The notes beneath the pieces were generated by a model. It was not told the DNA's origin. It ran no database searches and was given only the letters and a program-made list of their open reading frames with translations. A DNA stretch of 64,000 nt from Phycisphaeraceae bacterium (GTDB lineage Bacteria; Planctomycetota; Phycisphaerae; Phycisphaerales; Phycisphaeraceae): contig JAJDCS010000003.1 in assembly GCA_029260715.1 (NCBI GenBank), positions 1 to 64,000 of the forward strand. The letters run 5' to 3'. Every line of letters begins with the position of its first letter. The stretch's first letter is position 1. Shown in pieces: positions 42,224 to 50,922 of this stretch. The position numbers were made by a program, and so were the translations under genes.

Positions 42224-43191
42224 GGTTTTCCGATCAGCCACGCGTGATCTTGGCGTGTAAACGTCACGGCTTGGCGTGGCAGCTTGTCTAGTGTAAAGGA
42301 TCGGCGGAACTCATCAGCGGTCATGGCGGCGTGGTGATCCAAGAGTCCACACCACCGGGCGAGCAAGCCGATCACGCGTGTCGGGTCAACCCCCTGTTGG
42401 CGGTAGGTGGCTAGGCGGGTGTCGCCGTGGCGCTTGGCGAGGCGACGCCCGTCTTCGCCCAGCACCAGCGGCAGGTGCAGGTATTGCGGGATGGGGCCTA
42501 GCTCCAGCATGCGGTACAGCCAGAGTTGCCGACCGGTGGAGCGGATCAGGTCGTCGCCGCGAACAACGTGGGTCACACCCTGACGCGCGTCGTCAACGAC
42601 CACAGCCAATTGGTAGGCGGGGAGGCTGTCTTTTGTGGCCACGACGAAGTCGCCGACCTGCTGCTGGACGTTGATGGTTTGTGGGCCTTGCAGCTCGTCC
42701 GTGAACACGATCGATTCGTCGGGGACCACGACGCGCCACGCGGCGGGGTCGGTTTGACCGCCGGGCACACCCATCGCGGGCGGGTGCGTGGCCGTCGTGT
42801 CGCTGCTCGGCCTGCACGTGCCGGGGTAGCGTAGCTCGTGCTCGTCGCCGTGTGGCGCGGATTGAGCGGCTCGCACCTCGCTACGCGTACACGAGCACGG
42901 GTAGATCAGCCGTTGGGCGTGCAGGCGGGCGAAGGCTTGGGCGTATGGGGTTAGGTCGTGCCGCTGGTACAGCGGTTGGGTGTCCCAGTCGATGCCCAGC
43001 CAGCGGAGGTCTTCGATGGCGAGCTTGTCGGCGTTGGTTTTGACGCGCGGGCCGTCGAGGTCTTCGATGCGCATCGCCACACGCTGGCCTTGTTGGCGGG
43101 CGAGGGCCCAGTTGATCATGAACGTGCGCGCGTTGCCCAGGTGCAACGCGCCGGTTGGGGACGGGGCCAGGCGTGTGGTTGGGGTTGACAC
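42220..43191 (-). CDS. gluQ: Glutamyl-Q tRNA(Asp) synthetase
   Basis: A 323-residue truncated class I synthetase without the anticodon-binding domain. It would load glutamate on queuosine of tRNA-Asp. RLAPSPTGALHLGNARTFM contains the HIGH-equivalent; YPCSCTRSEV supplies two of the zinc-type cysteines; VVRGDDLIRSTGRQLWLY and GRRLAKRHGD (KMSKS-equivalent) follow. I choose the GTG at 43191 because AGGA lies 9 nt upstream; the open frame continues into purN. The queuosine enzyme QueG is encoded 5 kb away. Confidence 0.9.
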   Translation of the reverse strand: MSTPTTRLAPSPTGALHLGNARTFMINWALARQQGQRVAMRIEDLDGPRVKTNADKLAIEDLRWLGIDWDTQPLYQRHDLTPYAQAFARLHAQRLIYPCSCTRSEVRAAQSAPHGDEHELRYPGTCRPSSDTTATHPPAMGVPGGQTDPAAWRVVVPDESIVFTDELQGPQTINVQQQVGDFVVATKDSLPAYQLAVVVDDARQGVTHVVRGDDLIRSTGRQLWLYRMLELGPIPQYLHLPLVLGEDGRRLAKRHGDTRLATYRQQGVDPTRVIGLLARWCGLLDHHAAMTADEFRRSFTLDKLPRQAVTFTRQDHAWLIGKP

Positions 43192-43210
43192 AGTGCAGTA
43201 TCCTAGCGGC

Positions 43211-43858
43211 ATGGCCGATTCGAAAGCCAAGACGACCCCGCTACGCCTCGCGGTGCTGCTTAGCGGCGGGGGCAGGACAATGCAGAACCTGGCGGACCGC
43301 ATCAAAGCCGGGTCGCTACCCGCGTCGCTCGCGGTGGTGATCAGTTCCCGTGCGGACGCGTACGGCCTGGAACGCGCCAAGTCTCTGGGCGTGGTGGCGC
43401 ACGTGGTGGCGCGTCAAGACTTCGGTAGCGCCGCGGCCGCGTCGGGCCGTGTGTTTGAACTGGTGCGGCAAGCGGGGGCGGACCTGGTCTGCCTCGCGGG
43501 GTACATGAGCTTGCTGATGATCCCCGATGACTTCGCTGAGAAGGTGATCAACATCCACCCGGCCCTGCTGCCGAGTTTTGGGGGCAAGGGCATGTACGGG
43601 CACCGCGTTCACGAAGCGGTCCTGGCGGCGGGGTGCAAGGTGGCGGGTTGCACGGTTCATTACTGCGACCAGACGTACGACACCGGGCCGATCATCGTCC
43701 AACGGGCGTGCCCCGTGCTTGACGACGACACGCCCGATGCGCTGGCCACCCGTGTGTTCGAGCAGGAGTGCATCGCTTATCCCGAGGCGATCGGCTTAAT
43801 CGCCCAAGGCAGGGTGCGCGTCGAAGGGGCGCGGGCGAGGGTGCTGCCACCCGGCTGA
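43211..43858 (+). CDS. purN: Phosphoribosylglycinamide formyltransferase
   Basis: Purine-pathway enzyme transferring a formyl group from 10-formyl-THF to GAR; 215 residues. LAVLLSGGGRTMQNL is the GAR-phosphate loop; GYMSLL and INIHPALLPSFGGKGMYG carry the catalytic Asn-His, and TVHYCDQTYDTGPIIVQ the Asp. The ATG at 43211 lies 19 bp from the divergent gluQ GTG, so the two promoters must overlap each other's coding regions or leaders. Confidence 0.94.
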   Translation: MADSKAKTTPLRLAVLLSGGGRTMQNLADRIKAGSLPASLAVVISSRADAYGLERAKSLGVVAHVVARQDFGSAAAASGRVFELVRQAGADLVCLAGYMSLLMIPDDFAEKVINIHPALLPSFGGKGMYGHRVHEAVLAAGCKVAGCTVHYCDQTYDTGPIIVQRACPVLDDDTPDALATRVFEQECIAYPEAIGLIAQGRVRVEGARARVLPPG

Positions 43859-43887
43859 AGCGGACGGCTCGTCGTGGGCGCTTGTGC

Positions 43888-44229
43888 TTAGATCGCCTGT
43901 CCGCCGCGCTCGCCGGTTCTGATGCGGATGCACTCTTCGAGGGGCGTGATGAAGATCTTGCCGTCGCCGATGTCACCCGATCCGTGCTTAGCGGATTGGA
44001 GGATGGCGTTAACCACGACCTCCACGAATTCCTCGTTGCAGGCGACGTCGATGCGAATTTTTGATGAAAGGCTGGGGATGACTTTCTGGCCTCTGTAGAG
44101 GTCTTCGTCTTGCGCCTGGCCATGGCCGGTGCAGCGGCTGACGGTGATACGGTTGATCTGGGCGACGATCAGCGCTTCGTGTACTTCGTCTAGCTTGTCG
44201 GGTTGGATGATCGCGGAGACCAGCTTCAT
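43888..44229 (-). CDS. glnK: P-II nitrogen regulatory protein
   Basis: A 113-residue P-II signal protein. KLVSAIIQPDKLDEVHEAL opens it; the T-loop LYRGQKV holds the Tyr uridylylated in many species; GDGKIFITPLEECIRIRTGERG is the C-terminal signature binding ATP/2-oxoglutarate. It lies downstream of amt on the same strand, so it probably regulates that ammonium channel. GlnK versus GlnB cannot be settled by sequence alone; amt linkage favours GlnK. Confidence 0.92.
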   Translation of the reverse strand: MKLVSAIIQPDKLDEVHEALIVAQINRITVSRCTGHGQAQDEDLYRGQKVIPSLSSKIRIDVACNEEFVEVVVNAILQSAKHGSGDIGDGKIFITPLEECIRIRTGERGGQAI

Positions 44230-44323
44230 AGGGTGTTCTCTAAGAGTACGGCAGAGCGGCTATTTTAACGAGCGGCGGCGTGTTGTGGGAGAGCCCTTCA
44301 GCCACGGCGACGGGCCGATTTCA

Positions 44324-44392
44324 GAAGCCACGGGTGGGGCCCGTGGGCTTCGGCTCTGTGACAATGAATAGCCGCCTCCCAAGACAGGCGGC
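44324..44392. other. Two strong hairpins between amt and glnK
   Basis: GAAGCCACGGG / CCCGTGGGCTTC at 44324-44351 (about 11 bp, one bulge) and GCCGCCT / AGGCGGC at 44371-44392. They could be stability or partial termination structures setting the amt:glnK ratio; neither has a T tract on the minus strand. Confidence 0.4.
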
Positions 44393-44412
44393 GTGGGCGT
44401 TGACGGGCGGTG

Positions 44413-45738
44413 TCAGTTTAGATCGAGCAGGCCGTAGCCGTGTTCGCCGTGGAGGCTGTGGTCGAGCCCCGCCATCTCGCCGGTCTCCGCGATACGGAAC
44501 CCCATGGTCTTGTTGACCAAGACCAGCAGCACGATGCTGACGGCTGTGGTGTAAATGATCGTGACGGTGACGCTTAACACCTGGACGCCCAGTTGCTGAA
44601 CGATCGTGCGGGCCTGGGGCATATCGCCGTGCCTGATGAAAAACGACAGGAGGATAGCCCCGGCGATGCCGGCAACGCCGTGGATGCCGAACACGTCGAG
44701 GGTGTCGTCGTATCCGAGCTTGTTTTTAAGGTTGATAGCCATGTAGCAGCAGGCCGAGGCGATGAAGCCCAGGATGATGGCCCCGGCGGGTTGGACGACT
44801 CCCGCGGCGGGTGTGATGACGACGAGGCCCGCGAGGATGCCGCTGGCCAGGCCTAGCGAGGTGGATTTTCTTAGGTGCATTGCTTCGATGATGATCCAAC
44901 CTAGGGCGCCGGCTGCGGCGGCGATCTGCGTGGCGGTGAGCGCTTGGGCGGTCTTTAAGCCGCTCTGCAGCGAGCTGCCCGCGTTGAATCCGAACCAACC
45001 GACCCACAGCAGGCCCACGCCGATGAGCGTCATGACCATGTTGTTCGCGTGCATGGCGGACTGCGGGTAGCCCCGGCGTGAGCCGACGTACAACGCGGCG
45101 ATCAGACCCGTGATCCCCGCCGAAATATGCACCACCGTGCCGCCGGCGAAGTCAATGGCCTCCATCCGGTACAGCCAGCCGTCGCTCGCCCAGACCCAGT
45201 GGCACAGCGGGTTGTAGACGAAGATCACCCACAGCGCGATAAAGACGCAGTACGCCCGGAAGCGGATGCGTTCAGCCACCGCGCCGGCGATCAGCGCGGG
45301 CGCGATAATGGCGAACTTGCCCTGGAACATGGCGAACACGAGCGGTGGTATTGGGTTTTCGGCGTCGATGATGGCCTGGCTGTCCAGGGCGCTTAGGAAT
45401 AGCAGGGAGCTATCCCACCCGCACCACATGCCCAGCCAGCCGGTGCCGATATTGGGGCCGAAGGCCATGGCGTACCCGCAGACCGCCCAGAGCACGCCGA
45501 TGACGGCCATGGCGGCGTAGCAGTGCATCATCGTGCCCAGCACGTTTTTGGTTCGCACGAGCCCGCCGTAGAACATCGCCAAGCCCGGCACCATCAGCAG
45601 CACGAGCGTGGTGGAGGCGAGCATCCACGCGGTGGCACCCGTGTCGATGCCCGAAGAGGGGTCGGCGCCGATCGCCATGCACGGCCCAGCGGTGAGCAGG
45701 AGCGCCCCCCCGGTAACAAGTTTTGGTGACGTCTTCAT
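44413..45738 (-). CDS. amt: Ammonium transporter
   Basis: Amt/Mep/Rh-family membrane channel, 441 residues, with a cleavable signal (LVTGGALLLTAGPCMA) and 11 predicted TM segments. LVPGLAMFYGGLVRTKNVL-type sequence, GTVVHISAGITGL with the pore His, FIASACCYMAINLKNKLGYDDTLDVFGIHGVAGIAG with the second pore His, and a C-terminal tail GFRIAETGEMAGLDHSLHGE that contacts P-II are all visible. AGGAG lies 7 nt before the ATG at 45738. Nitrogen limitation is the usual control; no sigma-54 site is seen upstream. Confidence 0.95.
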   Translation of the reverse strand: MKTSPKLVTGGALLLTAGPCMAIGADPSSGIDTGATAWMLASTTLVLLMVPGLAMFYGGLVRTKNVLGTMMHCYAAMAVIGVLWAVCGYAMAFGPNIGTGWLGMWCGWDSSLLFLSALDSQAIIDAENPIPPLVFAMFQGKFAIIAPALIAGAVAERIRFRAYCVFIALWVIFVYNPLCHWVWASDGWLYRMEAIDFAGGTVVHISAGITGLIAALYVGSRRGYPQSAMHANNMVMTLIGVGLLWVGWFGFNAGSSLQSGLKTAQALTATQIAAAAGALGWIIIEAMHLRKSTSLGLASGILAGLVVITPAAGVVQPAGAIILGFIASACCYMAINLKNKLGYDDTLDVFGIHGVAGIAGAILLSFFIRHGDMPQARTIVQQLGVQVLSVTVTIIYTTAVSIVLLVLVNKTMGFRIAETGEMAGLDHSLHGEHGYGLLDLN

Positions 45739-46058
45739 CAAGCAACTCCTAAAAAACAAAACAACGCATTCCAGCCGGTCGCCGGGCTGGCGATGCCTTG
45801 GTGTTGCCCTCCTTGTAATGATGCCCCGCATACGTATATGGTGCGTGGCGTTGTTCCCCGGTGTTGGGGAGGCCTCGCGTCGGGCCGTTCGCTTTACTGT
45901 GCAGAAAATTAAATATACATTTTTTCCACGGCGTCAAACCGTCCTAAAAAGCCTTCGGGCGCGATTGTTCACGACGCTTGGCACGCCCCCAAGGCCTTGC
46001 CGCAGTATTCGCAAGGCGTTATAAAATCTGAGATTAGAAGCATTACAAAATAGGAAAA
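45739..46058. other. Divergent intergenic region amt / hydrolase
   Basis: No gene seen. It contains a CCAGCC/GGCTGG hairpin at about 45771-45790 in the amt leader and TATAAA near 46021, about 40 nt before the hydrolase start. A sigma-54 GG-N10-GC element of canonical form was looked for and not found. Confidence 0.3.
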
Positions 46059-46946
46059 ATGAAACCGGTGCAAAATATTTTTTACAAAGGGACGTGGGTT
46101 GTTTTGCTGCTTGGCGTTGTCGGCTTGTGGGGGTGTGGGCAGATGATGTCAGGCCTCCTTCGGCGGGTTCTGTACCCAAGACATCTGATACCAGCCGGCG
46201 ATTACCGCGAAGCACGCACGGGAGACGGAACAGAAACGGTCTGGCTGGAGACCGACGCCGGACGCGTGGAGTGCCGCGTAACGCTGGGGCGGGGTGTGTC
46301 GGCGGATCGGCCCGGCCCGGCGGTGATCTTCGCGCACGGCAACGGCGAACTGATCGGACAGTGGCGCGCAATGATCAACGCCTACGCGCGTAGCGGCGTG
46401 ACGGCCATGGAGCCGGAGTACCGCGGGTACGGCAAGTCGGCGGGGTCGCCCACGCAGGCGGAAATTGTGGAAGACTACATACAGTTCTACGACAAGCTGG
46501 CGTCTCGGACGGAGGTCGACAGCGAGCGGATTGTCTTCCACGGGCGGTCGCTGGGTGGCGGTGTGGTGTGCGCGTTGGCGGCGAAGCGACCGCCGACTGC
46601 CATGATCCTCCAATCAACGTTTACAAGCGTCACCGCGATGGCCAAACGGTTTTGGTTTCCGGGTTGGCTGGTGGCTGATCGGTATGACAACCTCGCGGTG
46701 GTGTCGCAACTGAACCGGCCGCTGCTGCTATTCCACGGCAGACGAGACAACGCGGTGCCCTGCCAGGAAAGCGAGAAGCTGCACGCGGCGGCGAGCGACA
46801 GCAAGCTGATCGTTTACGACTGCGGCCACAACGACTGCCCGCCTGACTTTGAGGCGTTTTGGCGGGAGGTGACAGGGTTTCTTGAAGCCAACGGGGTGAT
46901 CGGGGTGGGGACAAGTGGAAACGACGGCGAGTCGGTGCGGCGGTAA
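46059..46946 (+). CDS. Alpha/beta hydrolase, lipid-anchored
   Basis: A 295-residue serine hydrolase of the abhydrolase family. A membrane segment with lipobox-like LLGVVGLWGC opens it. FAHGNGELIGQW is the oxyanion-hole region; the nucleophile elbow GRSLGG carries Ser; LLLFHGRRDNAVP bears the Asp and YDCGHNDCPP the His of the triad. Related to the YqkD/BEM46 group. The substrate is unknown. It starts after AGGA. Confidence 0.87.
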   Translation: MKPVQNIFYKGTWVVLLLGVVGLWGCGQMMSGLLRRVLYPRHLIPAGDYREARTGDGTETVWLETDAGRVECRVTLGRGVSADRPGPAVIFAHGNGELIGQWRAMINAYARSGVTAMEPEYRGYGKSAGSPTQAEIVEDYIQFYDKLASRTEVDSERIVFHGRSLGGGVVCALAAKRPPTAMILQSTFTSVTAMAKRFWFPGWLVADRYDNLAVVSQLNRPLLLFHGRRDNAVPCQESEKLHAAASDSKLIVYDCGHNDCPPDFEAFWREVTGFLEANGVIGVGTSGNDGESVRR

Positions 46947-46966
46947 CACTGCCGCGTCCGTTGCGT

Positions 46967-46997
46967 GGTGGGTTTCGCTTCGCTCTACCCACCCTAC
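46967..46997. repeat. GTAG-footed palindrome between convergent genes
   Basis: GGTGGGTTTCGC...CTACCCACC followed by CTAC, i.e. GTAGGGTGGGTAG on the minus strand. A REP-like hairpin between the hydrolase and amidohydrolase stops. Confidence 0.5.
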
Positions 46998-47005
46998 GCT
47001 GGAAG

Positions 47006-48028
47006 TCATAGCGGGTCCACGCGATTCATGAGCTGCCTCGCAGCGCCGTGGTAAACAGTGGCGAGCGTGGCCGGGTCGAACTTGGCGCCGCGGAGCGTGG
47101 GGGTGGTGCCGGTGGGTAGCGAAGGGTCTAGCAGTTGCAGGTCGGGGTCGTCGATGGGGCTTGGGCCTTGGTAGTCGGTCTCGAAGAGCGTGCGCAGGGC
47201 CCAGTAGCGGCTGGCGAGCAGGTCGAAGCTGATGTTGTGGCTGTCGGCGACAGAGTCGCTGCCGAACAGGACACGCCCGGGGTTTCGCTGGCAGAAGTCT
47301 CTGAATTCATAAGGGTGCTTACTCAACTCTCGGACCATCCACTTTGTGGCGGAGGTGTCGATGTGCAGGTTGGGGTGGCGATCGAGCAGGGCTTGGAGCT
47401 GGTCGAGGTGTTCGGGGTTGCCGGCCATGTGCGCGGCGAGCCAGGGGATGTCGTGGTGCTCGTCGAGCAAGTGTGAGAGTGTTTCGTATTGCTCAGGCTT
47501 CGTGCCGTAGCGGTGGTGGTCGCGATAGTGGGTAGCGAACCACGTATCGGGGTCGGCGATGTGGATCATGAGCATCATGCCAAGCGACTTGGCCAGGCGC
47601 ATGGCTTGGCGGACGGTGGGCGAGTCGAGGCGGAGCGCGGGGTGGAGGTCTTGGCCACGCGGGGCAGCCCAGAATTTACAGACGCGACACCCCTTGGCTG
47701 CGAACCCCTCGATGCGCTTAAGCCAATCGGTGGTGAACGTCTCGGGCAGGTGCCGGGCCAGGTAGTTGGGAACTGCGATAAACCGCAGGCGAGAGCCGTA
47801 CCGGGCGCTGAGGTCGTCGACAAGCTCAAGGGGGCTCATGGTCCAGACGCGTTGGACGGCGAAGAGGTCGGCGACTTCGAAGTAGCGTTGGGCGGCGGGC
47901 AGGTCGTGGAGGTGTGTGTGGACGTCCCAGATGGGGCCGGTCCAGGGCAGGCGGGTCGCTTCGTGCCGGTAGGTTAAGCCCAGCCGGTTGGCGGGGTGGG
48001 TCGGGGCGGTGTTGATGCTGGGTGTCAT
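47006..48028 (-). CDS. Amidohydrolase family protein
   Basis: About 340 residues from ATG 48028; the open frame extends to 48124. Metal-dependent TIM barrel of the ACMSD/amidohydrolase_2 type: WDVHTHLHDLP (HxH metal motif), MMLMIHIADPDTW (second His), WLAAHMAGNPEHLD, and VLFGSDSVADSH carrying the Asp. These features suggest a zinc decarboxylase or hydrolase; the substrate cannot be read. Divergent from queG. Confidence 0.85.
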   Translation of the reverse strand: MTPSINTAPTHPANRLGLTYRHEATRLPWTGPIWDVHTHLHDLPAAQRYFEVADLFAVQRVWTMSPLELVDDLSARYGSRLRFIAVPNYLARHLPETFTTDWLKRIEGFAAKGCRVCKFWAAPRGQDLHPALRLDSPTVRQAMRLAKSLGMMLMIHIADPDTWFATHYRDHHRYGTKPEQYETLSHLLDEHHDIPWLAAHMAGNPEHLDQLQALLDRHPNLHIDTSATKWMVRELSKHPYEFRDFCQRNPGRVLFGSDSVADSHNISFDLLASRYWALRTLFETDYQGPSPIDDPDLQLLDPSLPTGTTPTLRGAKFDPATLATVYHGAARQLMNRVDPL

Positions 48029-48122
48029 GGTGAAACAGCCTGGGCGATAGCGCGTGTGTACCACTTCACTATAGCCCAGCGCGAGCGGGCGGGCTGGGGG
48101 CGATGGGGCGTACACTGTAAGC

Positions 48123-49244
48123 ATGAGCGTGGTCAGCGTAGAAGATGTGCGGGCGGTGGCGCAGGGGCTAGGGTTTGCGATGGTGGGCGTGGCGCCGGCG
48201 CGGGCTAGCGCGTTTGAAGCATACGTGCGTCAATGGCTCGACAACGGCACGCACGGGCAGATGGGGTACTTGGCGCAAAACGTGGCGGCGCGTCTGGACC
48301 CGCGGAAGCTGCTGGCCGGTGCGGTGTCCGTTATCTGTGTGGCTGACCGATACCCCCCGGATGCCCCGGAAGCTTCGGAAGTAGCAAGGGCGGGCGGTGA
48401 GGGGGCCAAGGGGCGCATTGCGCGGTACGCGTGGGGCGATGACTACCACCGGATCATGAAGAAGCGGCTGTTCGCGTTGGCGGACACGCTGCGCGAGCGC
48501 TACCCCGACTATGAGTACAAGTCGACGGTGGACACAGCCCCGGTCATGGAGCGCGAGCACGCCCAGCGCGCCGGGCTGGGGTGGGTGGGTAAGCACACGC
48601 TGCTGATCCACCCGCGCCTGGGGTCGTGGCTGCTGTTGGGCGAGGTCGTGACGACGCTGCCGATCCGGTGTGAGGAATCGCTGCCGGCGACGGCGGCGAG
48701 CGTGGGCTTGTTGCCCGAGGGCAGCCACTGCGGGACGTGCACGCGGTGCATCGATGCGTGCCCCACAGAGTGCATCGGCGAATACGAGTTAGACGCGAAG
48801 CGGTGTATCAGCTACCTGACACTCGAACACCGGGACACGATCGATACGGGCTTGCAACAGCAGATGGGCGATTGGGTAGCGGGTTGCGACGTGTGTCAGG
48901 AGGTGTGCCCGTACAACCACGGGCACGGCGATGGCGCGTCGGACCGTAGCGGCGAGTACCACCCGCGATACACCGCTCGCCCGCCGGGGCCGGCGGTGGG
49001 GCTGATGCAGGTGCTGGCGTGGGACGAGGCGGCGCGTCGCGAGGCGTTCCGCAACTCCGCGCTAAAACGGGTGAAGCTGGACATGCTCAAGCGCAACGCG
49101 CTGATCGCGGCGGGGAATTACTTGACGAAACACCGCGACGGGGCGTTGCACGAATGGGTGCGACAACTCGCGGGCGATGAAGGCGAGCCGGAACTGGTCC
49201 GCAAGACAGCACAACAGGTGCTGACGCGGTTGGCCCCGGCGTGA
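48123..49244 (+). CDS. queG: Epoxyqueuosine reductase
   Basis: Cobalamin- and iron-sulfur-dependent enzyme for the last step of queuosine synthesis in tRNA; 373 residues. The N-terminal cobalamin-binding domain is followed by GLGWVGKHTLLI and two ferredoxin clusters: CGTCTRCIDACPTECI and CDVCQEVCPYN. SYLTLEHRD lies between them. The C-terminal HEAT-like part ends NALIAAGNYL. It pairs functionally with gluQ in this window. No cobalamin genes are nearby. Confidence 0.94.
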   Translation: MSVVSVEDVRAVAQGLGFAMVGVAPARASAFEAYVRQWLDNGTHGQMGYLAQNVAARLDPRKLLAGAVSVICVADRYPPDAPEASEVARAGGEGAKGRIARYAWGDDYHRIMKKRLFALADTLRERYPDYEYKSTVDTAPVMEREHAQRAGLGWVGKHTLLIHPRLGSWLLLGEVVTTLPIRCEESLPATAASVGLLPEGSHCGTCTRCIDACPTECIGEYELDAKRCISYLTLEHRDTIDTGLQQQMGDWVAGCDVCQEVCPYNHGHGDGASDRSGEYHPRYTARPPGPAVGLMQVLAWDEAARREAFRNSALKRVKLDMLKRNALIAAGNYLTKHRDGALHEWVRQLAGDEGEPELVRKTAQQVLTRLAPA

Positions 49245-49279
49245 GCGGGCGGTGCGTTACAGAAAAAAATCGCTGCTGC

Positions 49280-50668
49280 TTATCCGCGGCGCGGCCGACG
49301 GATCATCGCCAAGGCGCCCAGCGTGAGCAACGACATGGCCGCGGGTTCAGGGACGATGGCTAACACGTCGCCGTTGGAGAGCAGGACGTATAGCTCGCCG
49401 TGGAAGTCTTCGCCGAAGCCGTGGAGGCGGGCATTGACGCTAAGACTAGCCGCGTCGAGCTGTAGCTCGCGGATGTCGCCGGTGGGCAGGTCGAGGTAGA
49501 ACAGCCTGCCGACATTCGCCGGCCCCTGGTAGTCGCCGAAGACGTACTTGCCTTGCAGTTGGGGGATGGCGCTGCCGCGGTAGACGAAGCCGCCGATGAC
49601 GGAGATGCCCTCGGAGCGGTTGTACTCGGCGATTGGCGCGACCGTGTCTTCAAAGTCGGGGCCGCCCGTGCGGTTGACACGCGTGCCTTCAAAGTTCACC
49701 CAGCCGTAGTTGCCGCCGTTGACGATGCGGTCGACCTCTTCGCGCGCGCCCTGGCCGACGTCGCCGGCGTACAGCTCGCCGGTGAGACGGTCGAAGCTGA
49801 TGCGGAACGGGTTGCGCAGGCCGTAGGCGTAAATCTCGTCCACGCCCGCTTTACCGACAAAGGGGTTGTCGCCCGGCACGGCGTATTGCCCGTTGGCGCT
49901 CGTATCGCCCAGCGGGTCGACCCGCAGGATCGAGCCCAAAACGTTGGAGGTGTCCTGAGAGTTGCCGGTGGTGTTGGTGTGGCCGTCGGCGTTGTTGTTG
50001 ATGCCGCCGAACTGGTCGTTGGAGCCGCCGCCGTCGCCCAACGCGATGTAAAGATTGTGGTCGTGCCCGAACGCCAACGCCCCGCCGTTGTGGTTGCCCT
50101 GCGGCTGGTTGATGCGCATGACGACGCGCGAGGGGGTAGTGGCGTCTACCTGGTCGGGGTTGGCCGGGTCGACCGTCCACTCGCGGACGACGCTGTGGTG
50201 GTTGGCCACGTTTGGCAGTTCCGGGTGCGAGAAATCCGGGGTGATGGGGTCGCTCGAGGCGTCTCGGCCGGTCTCGCTGGTGTAGGTGTAAAACTTCCCG
50301 GAGCCTGGTGTGCCCCCGGGCTGAGCGAAGTTGGGGTGGAACGCCAGCCCCAGCAGGCCCCTTTCGCCGCCGGTGCTGAGCGTGAAGCCCGAGCCGCCAG
50401 CCGCGGGGATGTCCAGGAAAGGCTCAGTCACAAGCGAGCCGTTCTTGATCAGGCGTATGCGTCCCGCCTGGCCGACGATGAACAGGCGATTGGTCGCGTC
50501 GCCGGCGTGGGTCAGTGTGTTGGGGGCGTTCGAACTGCCCAGGTCGGCCAGCAGCTCTAGCCGGACGGTGACCGGGCCGGTGATGATCTCGCCATGCGCC
50601 GCTACGGGGACGGCGAGCGATGTGGCGGCGATCACGGCGAACAGCAGTGGCTTTGTGCGGTGTGTCAT
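49280..50668 (-). CDS. PQQ-type sugar (glucose/sorbosone) dehydrogenase-like protein with PEP-CTERM tail
   Basis: A 462-residue exported protein from ATG 50668, with AGGAG 9 nt upstream. Signal peptide TKPLLFAVIAATSLAVPVAA. The β-propeller shows GGERGLLGLAFHPNF, NHNGGALAFGHDHNLYIALGDGGG, IYAYGLRNPFRISFDRLTGELYAGDVGQGAREEV and GFVYRGS; these are the GSDH family motifs, with the PQQ-binding His/Arg region retained. The C-terminal VPEPAAMSLLTLGALAMIRRPRRG is a PEP-CTERM signal. Dehydrogenase activity is plausible but unproven. Confidence 0.86.
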   Translation of the reverse strand: MTHRTKPLLFAVIAATSLAVPVAAHGEIITGPVTVRLELLADLGSSNAPNTLTHAGDATNRLFIVGQAGRIRLIKNGSLVTEPFLDIPAAGGSGFTLSTGGERGLLGLAFHPNFAQPGGTPGSGKFYTYTSETGRDASSDPITPDFSHPELPNVANHHSVVREWTVDPANPDQVDATTPSRVVMRINQPQGNHNGGALAFGHDHNLYIALGDGGGSNDQFGGINNNADGHTNTTGNSQDTSNVLGSILRVDPLGDTSANGQYAVPGDNPFVGKAGVDEIYAYGLRNPFRISFDRLTGELYAGDVGQGAREEVDRIVNGGNYGWVNFEGTRVNRTGGPDFEDTVAPIAEYNRSEGISVIGGFVYRGSAIPQLQGKYVFGDYQGPANVGRLFYLDLPTGDIRELQLDAASLSVNARLHGFGEDFHGELYVLLSNGDVLAIVPEPAAMSLLTLGALAMIRRPRRG

Positions 50669-50859
50669 CTTTCGGTTCTCCTGTTCAGCGTGTGGGCGGC
50701 GGCGGGGTGGGTAGCGGTGCGCCGTGAGGCGGGGCGGGGTTACACGGTAAGGCAAACGGGGGTGAAGCAACCCTTATGTTAATCAGTTTCAGCTTAAAAA
50801 CAAGGGAAAAGTGCCGCCGGACATGGCTAAGCCATGGGTGGCGACGCGCACAGCGGCAT

Positions 50860-50888
50860 AAAAAAATCCCCGGCGGGGCCGGGGATTT
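50860..50888 (-). terminator. Rho-independent terminator of the PEP-CTERM gene
   Basis: On the minus strand an 11-bp perfect stem (AAATCCCCGGC / GCCGGGGATTT) with a 3-nt loop, followed by a run of seven T counting the stem end, 35 nt after the stop codon. Confidence 0.8.
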
Positions 50889-50922
50889 GGGGTACTTTTT
50901 TAGTGCCGTGGTGCTGAATGGA

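Noticed and set aside
43192-43380. Longer N-terminus for gluQ
   Set aside because: It would overlap purN by about 170 nt and lacks family similarity; GTG 43191 has a ribosome site.
45739-45900. Sigma-54 promoter for amt
   Set aside because: No TGGCAC-N5-TTGC-type element with proper spacing was found on the minus strand.
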